64,000 nucleotides of DNA from Oegoconia quadripuncta. Lineage: Eukaryota > Arthropoda > Insecta > Lepidoptera > Autostichidae. Below the pieces are notes generated by a model. It did not search any database. It saw only the letters and a list, made by a program, of their open reading frames with translations, and was not told the DNA's origin. The position numbers were made by a program, and so were the translations under genes. Below are positions 51,701 through 60,700 of the stretch, piece after piece (the stretch's first letter is position 1; each line of letters begins with the position of its first letter). Where the stretch lies: the NCBI GenBank assembly GCA_949316235.1, contig OX438742.1, forward strand, positions 31,192,853 to 31,256,852, in the 5' to 3' direction.

Positions 51701-54700
51701 ATGTGTGTAAATATGCTTTCACTTATTGCACTGTACGTTTGTCCATTTGTTTAATAAATAATAATAACTTCCGAACCACGAACATGGTTATTTTTAACTC
51801 AATTTACATTAGTTATCTACTGTAACAATTGGGCAAACATAAGAAACACGCATGACTATTGCATACATTGACGCGTGATGATCATGTGGACGTAGACCGA
51901 TGCAGTGGAACTCACCGAAGAACGCTTCGAAGCCCGGTGCCACGTGGAGTCCACAACCCATGCAGGCTACAACAGGTGCCGGATACAGGCCTATGGTAAG
52001 AACGAAAAAGAAAAAGTCGTATTGTCGATTCTTCATTAATGTTTTCCTTGTCTCCTGGAAATGCCCAGGTTTTCTGAGTCTTTATACTAACTATTCACAA
52101 CTACAGCCACATAGGAGCATCAAATCTTACCTTCGTGACTTCGAATTGAAGCATGCAATAGATTTTGTTTGTATTTGAAACATACCGTTTTGTCAGGTTT
52201 ATTGTACAGAATTTTAGATTTTAACTGCCTGTAATAAAATATAATTTTCGAAATTACCTTCTTGTTCTACTGCTAATCAAAGGTGACACCTTTTTTCACA
52301 AGTCCCTGTCCTTGAATAACTCGACATCATAAATACTTATAATCCACCGCACTTGGTGTTCCATACTCCTCATCCAGCCATTGATGGCTATCCTGAAAAT
52401 CCTTATGCTTGCGCGTGCCAATACCTCCTCTCTTGTGCTACGACAGATGTGAATTATTTTTTAGCTTTTCCTTGCCATATGTCGGTAAAGGCCCGTATTC
52501 ACAATGGGTCAATATCGTAAAGTTTCTGGGTGAAGTCGGTCCGTCATATTCTAATTCGATATCGAATGTCAATAATATTCGTTCATTTCAATGTCTACCG
52601 TAATCAAACTAGACTTTCGATTCGATCCGAAACCGAATCTATCAATGCGTACCGAGCTCCCTCTGTAACGTTAGAATATTGAACCATGCATTGTGAATAC
52701 GGGCAAAGGTAAGGCCGTAATCCGCTTCGATATTGGCACTTAGGCTAGTCCGGGAACACCAATTGTTGCTGTTCTACATTGTTGAAGAACTAATCTATCA
52801 GTTTCCTTATTTCGTCAATACGGGAATATCTTATGAGCCGTCCTTATTTCCTCTTCTGAGACAGAACCCAATTTGTATTGTGATCATGGTAGTATGTGAA
52901 CTTATGTAAATAGTGTCTAGTGTTCTGCGCTACGTCTTATTCGTTGGGTTTTGTGGGATTTTGACATTGTATTTATTTTATTTACTTTTTGTATGTACTA
53001 ACATTTGGTAGGGTCAAACTTCAGAGCGTAATATAGTACTCAGGCCTCGAAACTTGAATTCCAAAGTTGCCGAAGCAGATCAGATCCTGTGACGTCTTCA
53101 ATATTTCTAGTAGCTCGAGTGTCTGCATTTTGTCGAGAACAACCACATAGATATAAAAAGCACCAGCAGCGGAGCAATTGTCTAGCTTCAATGACAAGAA
53201 GTTCATTGCTACCTTCGCAATGGCCAGTGGGTCGAAATTGATGTTTTCGTGCTGAAATTCATTACTATTGAAGTAGACAATAAGGGAGCGGGTACTAGAG
53301 GTTTAGAGAACTTGATTACAATTTTGTAGACAATAATTTTAACACTATAACTCTTTTGTACATAGAGCAACACGTCCGTCGACGAACCGAAGAGGAATAG
53401 CCATATTCCCTTCTGGCAAAGTCCACGCGGCCCTATGCATACTATAAATTTGGTTGTAGCCGGCATTGCTCACTAGACTAAGGCCTGTATTTTAGAACGT
53501 TACTTACAATAATTGTCATTTGATCTCAAATCACCTAAACATTGCTTGAATATTGATTCTAAACTTAAGCACTCCATTTATTCTGGAAGCGATATCAAGC
53601 TTCAGTCAACTGAAACTACACTCGAGCAGGGATTATTCCATGTCTATGGATCAGTTTGTTTTCTTTTACCAAAATAATGTTTTCGATACGTTTATTCCGT
53701 GGCACACAATTTTAAAAGTTTTTATTAATTTGAAATGTACACAGATTCTATTTGAAATTAGGCTTCATGACTTCGTTTTGTTTATCTGTAATCTGTGGCA
53801 AAATAAGCAATCACTCAGCTGGAGCACTGATCAATGAAACTCTATTCATGTGACCTTCTAAAATACTATCTGTACTTGAAAGCAGTTTTAAAACTAGATT
53901 CACGACTGAACAACGTTCTAAAATACATGCCTAAATCTAGTTCGCGGATGAATGAATTTCCGACAAAAATGCCTATCTTGCCTCTATGAAGGTTAATAAA
54001 AATTCATGTGGGATTTTACTACATAAATCTATTTTGTGATTCTTTATTTTAATATACTAACGAGTTAATCTGTTAAGTTTCTAATTATAGGCTGTGGCTA
54101 AGATGTTGACTACATTATAATGTTGAAACAATTTGGATTGACGTTAAGAGAACGGCATGCGGTTCGTGGCCAACAATACTTAAAATACAAAATCAAAAAA
54201 GTTATTATGATTAAAAGGGATTATATCTGGTTACAATTTTGCAAATAAAAAGAGTCGACTATGTATTTTGTATGAAGAATTTCATTAAGACTGTTTTCTC
54301 CATACAAACATTTTTGATTTTTTTTTTGGGAACGGCAAATCCAAATTTAGCTAAACTTCGTGTGTATTATCGGATAACATTAAGTTAAGTATAGGCAGCG
54401 TTAATTTTTAAAAGTAACCGCTTTATAAAAGTTTCAACGAATCTAAGAAATGATTATGGGAAGCATATGAAAAGAGCTCTGTTAAATTTTTTTTATTATA
54501 TGATTTAGCCCAGAAATTTAAAAATATTTCATGTGAAACCTTGAAATAATATTCCATTTTACAAATAAAAAACAATTTTGGATATAGCTTAGAAAATCGC
54601 AGGCAGAATACATATGATAAACGAAGAAAAAAACTCCAATTTCATAGGTAAAGATACAATATTTTACTGTTTGATTTCTACAATAAATTCGAAAACAAAA

Positions 54701-57700
54701 AAAAAATAAGATAGAACGTCTATGAATTCGTGAAAACAAATAACGACTGAATTATGTAATACAATATCTATTAGATACTATAACGTTAAATTTATTTTTC
54801 ATTACCTCATTTAAGAACAATTAGTTTTTGTGAAAATTGAATTTCAACGGGTATAATCCAACTGCTGACAAGTAATCAAATCTTTTTTCCCCTGAAATTA
54901 TATGTAATGTTATTTTAATCCGGGAACGGGATCCACGCGGCAAGAAAAATATATTAACTGAGATACAATACAAACTACTGTTGTAAAGATAACATTACCT
55001 AAATAATTAGCACATATCACTACGTACGTATTTAGGTAGTTAGTTTTAGATGTACTACTACCTATAAAAAATCAGAAATATAAAGGTATATGACAGCTGA
55101 CCTGTCTTTTGTTCGGTCGCAACTGACAGCTTTCAAACTTCCACGGAATTAGTAATCAGAGGTAGTATTCTAGTAGTACGTGGTCATTCCACCACCGACA
55201 AGAACGTAGCTCTTAAATTGAAGAAGAAGAAGTATCACCGCAATATAGTTTTTTTAAATTTGAAAGAATATAAAGTTATTTCTTTCAAATATATATACTT
55301 TATGAATACCACTTACGAGTTTTTTATTAGGAACAGCACCAACTCACCGCATCTGCTCTCGAACTTGGCTTTGCCCTTGTCTGTTATATATTATATATTA
55401 TATATATTATATTTTCCCGATGAAATTGATAACTATAAAAACTTCCACCATAATAGTTGCGAGCTAAATAATTGTCGTTTTCTTTAAAATAGGTAGTACA
55501 ATAATTTCAGGTTCGTGATTGGGTTTTTTCTTGTATGACTGCCGGCAACACAGATTTTGCCCGGAAAACGGCAGACCCAGACAATTTTGTATCGGGATAA
55601 AACGCAATGGCTACTCTTATCCCTGATACGTCGGTGGCCGTGTTGCTCTATGATTTGTGTTCTGAGTAGTTCGGTGTCTTATGAATCTTCATCGATATCG
55701 CCAAGAAAACGTCAAATTCAACAAATCACGAAAAAATTTAATGATAGACGACATCGAAGAAGTTACATAATAGCCGCACTGGAGTACAGCTTGGTGCTTG
55801 TTAGTTTAAATATAATGAAGAACACTAAATAAATTAATCCTTTGGTCAAAGCAAAGGCCTCCAGCTTCGCAAACTGTTTTGCCATGTAGACCACTTGCAT
55901 GCCTAATGTTGAATTTTCACTTTATTCTTAACGTTATATGAAAACACAGCTAGTGGATTTTTGTAAACTGCTTCGTAATTGTAAAACAAGATAAATAAAT
56001 ATGTTCAACTATTATTTGTGAAACGATGGGTTTGTAAATTTTAATGTGTTGCTTTTTGCTTGATAAATATTTACAATATTATTGGTTTAAATATATTTCT
56101 TGCGGATGGGATTTACATGGTTTTTACTTTCAAACTACCCTCAAATCACTGCGTGAACTAAATGAAATAAAAAAAGATTGCGAGAATAGCAGTTTTCCCA
56201 TTTTTTGGGTTTTTAAGATCTGTGAGTAAAGGTTCACATACGTCGTTATTTGCTTAAATTAAAACTAATTACTTATATTTGCTACAACATTAGTTGCTGG
56301 GATTTTACTTGTAAAATGAGTATTTTCCCCGATATCTTTGTCTTATCTCAATTTTTCACTTTTTTGTAAAAAAATGTCCTTTTTTGGAGAGCTGCATTTG
56401 GTAATTATTGAACCTAGAGAGCTGGTTCAGTCTCAAATTGTAGCAATTTTAGTTTACTTTAAAATAGTATACAAAATATTTTATGAAAAACGCATAGTTT
56501 AGGACTTATATTGAAAATACAAAAGGTTTCTCAATTTGACCGTTTATATATTTTTTTATGAGTATTCGCGGATCACGTCGTAGTGAAATTAGTTTTTAAT
56601 CTTAAACTTTAAAAACCTACTGAAGTGAGTGCCACTTAGAAAAATATTAATGAGGAAATGGACGAACGGGGAAATAGACAAAATAGACTAACAGGGGAAA
56701 TGCACGAAGGGTGCCGAATTGTTCGATATGACTGGCCTATGATATCTATTGACAGACCTATTGATGTCTATGGACTAGAATTAGCCCCTCTGCCTCGCGG
56801 CCGGTGTGATAAGTACGGTGACCATAGGGATACAATGCAACGGCAGATGCCCGCTCCCGTGCCGCGCCTGCAGTCGCCCTGCGCATTCAATGATACTGTG
56901 GTTGTTGAGTTGTGACATGGTTCGATCTTACTAAACCGTTTTGTTGTGTTTTTTTTTTATTATGGGCACGACGTAAGCTCGATTCTCCAAACAAATAAAA
57001 TACAACATCAATCGAAATAAAATTTTGTATGAACGAATTTATGGTTCCATGTCAAGGTTTGTAGTTGGTTTCAATGAACGGTGAATTAGTCATTGGAAAT
57101 TTCCATATTTATTTGTAACCCCATTAACAGAATTTGTCTTGTTGTCGTTATTTTTTAGTTAATATAATTACTGGTTCTTCTCCTTTGTATTTATTTCGCA
57201 TTCACAGATTTTTTGTTCTGCATAACGAACTTTTACATATCGATCTGAGCATACCAGTAGGGCTTGTATTATACATATAAACTGTATTAAATGCCTTCGT
57301 CGTCAGACCGAATACGTACGCACGTAAGCAGTTGGTGTGACACTTGCCACACGGTTTCACATGTCCTGCTGGAACTGATACACCACGTACAAGCGAGTAT
57401 TCCCTTTTGCCAACTAATACCTTCGCGACCATGCCTGCAACTGGGAAATATTAGTTTGATGATAGTTTTAAATTCAGTGCTTCTTCAGAGCGTGTTAATT
57501 GTACCTGCTCACGAGAGAATTACTGTAATCCCCACGCAAGTGGTTTGACGATCGCAGATTTTGATGCTTCCAATTAAAACGCATCTGCCTATAGCTATGA
57601 TGTTAGCTCATAATCCTTAGTCGCGTTGTACTTGACTAGCAATAAGTTGATAGGGCTGTCCAGTCCAAAAACTAATTCGATGTTCTTGGGCATGATGTCC

Positions 57701-60700
57701 CTCGCCTGCTATCTGGAGTCTATGGATTGTGTTGTTGATGCATACGGCCAATATCACACGACTATGTGTATTTCCCAGGTAATGGTAATTGCGAAAATAA
57801 GTTCCATACGGTCATGACAAATGAAAGCTAAATCAATACCAATACCTATTATCCAGCTACTTTAAACTCTCAAATTAACACAATAATACATTTTAATACT
57901 TCAAGAGTTAACGTTTAATCGATGTTTTTTATTTCTCGCATATTAATAGTTTTTATTGAAGAATCGACAAGTACAATCAGATAATTGGTGTATACAAACA
58001 TGGAATGTAAAAAAATAGGAAAGCTTGCTACCAGAACCATTCTATCCACGGGAAAGCGTTCTTAGGAGACAATCCAAAATTTTTGAGTAATCTACTCTTT
58101 AATTAATAATGAATGGTAGACCATTCATTATTATTATTATTAAGAGCCCAGTGTCCCACTGCTGGGCAAAGGCTTCCCTCATTGATCATAAAAAAAATGT
58201 AGTCATCGAAAGAAATGACAATTTTCCCATAAAAATTCTAGCTCCATTCGGCCTTCTTATAATAAGGAAGTAAAATATCTAAGGGATTGATTGAGGTCAT
58301 GGTACTAAAGGTTTGAAATAACAACTTTTACATATTGCATTTTTGATGCTAGAGTGTGTAGTCAGACTATCAAATAGTATTGCTGTACTTTTTTAATGAA
58401 AAACGTAATAAAATAATCTTAAATTATTTAAATATATTTTTAAAAATTCGAATGATGTACTTTCAGTTTGTGTTGTCTCCGCTTTCTTTGTTAGTCAGAA
58501 ATTTTCATAAATAAACTTTGTATCAAAGTTATAATTTTCCTGCTGAATGTGTTTTTCATATATTTTATGTTATCGTAATTAGTTGTAATGTTTACCCTTC
58601 TTTGCCTTTAATAATTGTTTAAACTAAAACGACCAACATTTAAATTCACCTAACCAAAATTTTGCAGTGGCAAATAAACGCACGGTATCTCCGTGATCAG
58701 AATCCATTTCGGCTTTAATTTGCGTAGTTTCTCAAATTCAAGTGTTTAATCATGGCATACCATTACAATGTTTTGATTTTTTTAAGAAAAAAGTCGTCCT
58801 TAATTTCTGAAGTATTTGTAGATTGATAAACTACGATAGATTGATGATCGTAAAAACAAAAAAAAATAACCAAAAACCACAGACAAGTACTGAAATCTTC
58901 GTTGAAATAGTTAAAGCAGCGTATCCAAATGTATAAATCCAAGCGTTTGTTATAGCTACTATTACACCACGAGAGTAATATAATGATAGCTATGCGCGAC
59001 ATCTACTAATACTAATCATTCGATTCGGCGAATCATTCGACTTCAATCGACTTAGTTTCAAAATCATTTGACTGTCCATGGTCCCTCGCCTCGGGGTGAC
59101 TCGACGAACGTACAGTCGAATACATCCGATTCGAGTCGGATGGAGTCTATTTGAATTAATCGGATGATGAATGAAAGTACTATTCTAATCCATATACATA
59201 CCTAGTGTGTACAAATTCGTGCATTTCCTTGAAACCACACAGTCTACTGCCGATATAGATTGCCTGCACGAGAATGTTCTTGATTAAAATATATGTATTA
59301 TAATGTTGAAATGATAATATCAAGTAGGCTTGACTTATTCACAAGTTATGATTTAAGTTATAACACAAGCAAAAAAAATTTATACTAGTAAAATTATATC
59401 TTTAAAACGTATTTAAAACATTTCATGGAAATAAATTAAATCTACTTGAGATTTTCATAACATAAAATATATTATTTTGTTGTGTATTTAGTTCTACGAC
59501 ATCATTTTACGGATTAGGTAATTAATAGTTACTAACATGTCAAATTATTCCCAATTGCGAATTGCTAATGGCAAATATAATAACCCGCGCACAAACTGCG
59601 TCAAATTAAACGACGCTGCCACGCCGCCGCCGTCGGTCATCCTCCGGCGCCATACGCCGTTAATCTAATTTTGATTGCGTTCTTCAATTCAATTTTCTTT
59701 GTTATGTACCAAAAAGGTAAGAGAAAAGAGTGCAATATAAGATTATATATTATATATATGCTACATACATAGTATCACACCTGTTTTCCGTAGGAGTAAG
59801 CAGTGACCACAGACTAACTTCAAACTTCAAACTCCACACTTCAAGCATTTATTTCAACGTAAGATACATGATATAATTTGTTGAATGTCAATTTAAATCT
59901 ATTGAAAATAAAAATAGGGCTAAGCATTTTTCGGTCAGTCAGTATGTCCGATCTACCACCGCTTCGGAAATTATGTATCACGTATTGCAGTATTTTGATA
60001 GATGGAGAAAAAGTGGAGCAAGTGCCTAAGTTTGTGTATTTGGGTTCACTGTTTACAAGAGATGGAAAGTGTGAGAAGGACCTCGATAGAAGAGTGAATG
60101 CCGGAAATCAGGTGAATGGAGCACTGCATACCTTTATGAGGAGCCAGAATGTGTCCAAAAAAGCTCGTCTAGCTGTTCATTGCGGAGTGCTAGTTCCAAC
60201 ACTGATTTACGGGAGTGAATGCTGGGTATGGCAAAACAAGAATGAAAGTAGAATTAAAGCAGTGGAAATAAGATCATTGAGAAGTAAGAATGGGGTCATT
60301 TTGAAAGATAGAATCAGGAATAGTGTAATTAGGGAGTTAAGCTGTGTGAATGAAGACGTAGTGACAAAGATTGAAAAAGGCAACGCATCTGTAATCCTTT
60401 TGGTGTTCGGGTGTCCATGGGCGGCGGTGATTGCTTTCCATCAGGTGACCCGCATGCTTGAAAACAAAAGGTATGCTGAGATGGTTTGGATATGTGGAGA
60501 GGATGAATGAAAGAAGACTTACGAAAGAAATATACGAAGCGAATGTGGATGGTAGTGTTGGTAGGGGAAGACCACGGCGAGCGTACCATGATCAAATCGG
60601 GGACATCTCAAAGAAAGGCCAAGTCAAGAGTACCCTAAACCGATGAGCATGTATGAACAACCTTATAAGAGTGAATGAAGCGTGTCAGGATCGTAGCAAG

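Noticed and set aside
57202..57830. A gene on either strand
   Set aside because: Composition is coding-like but no frame is continuous and I recognise no motif; recorded only as a possible fossil.
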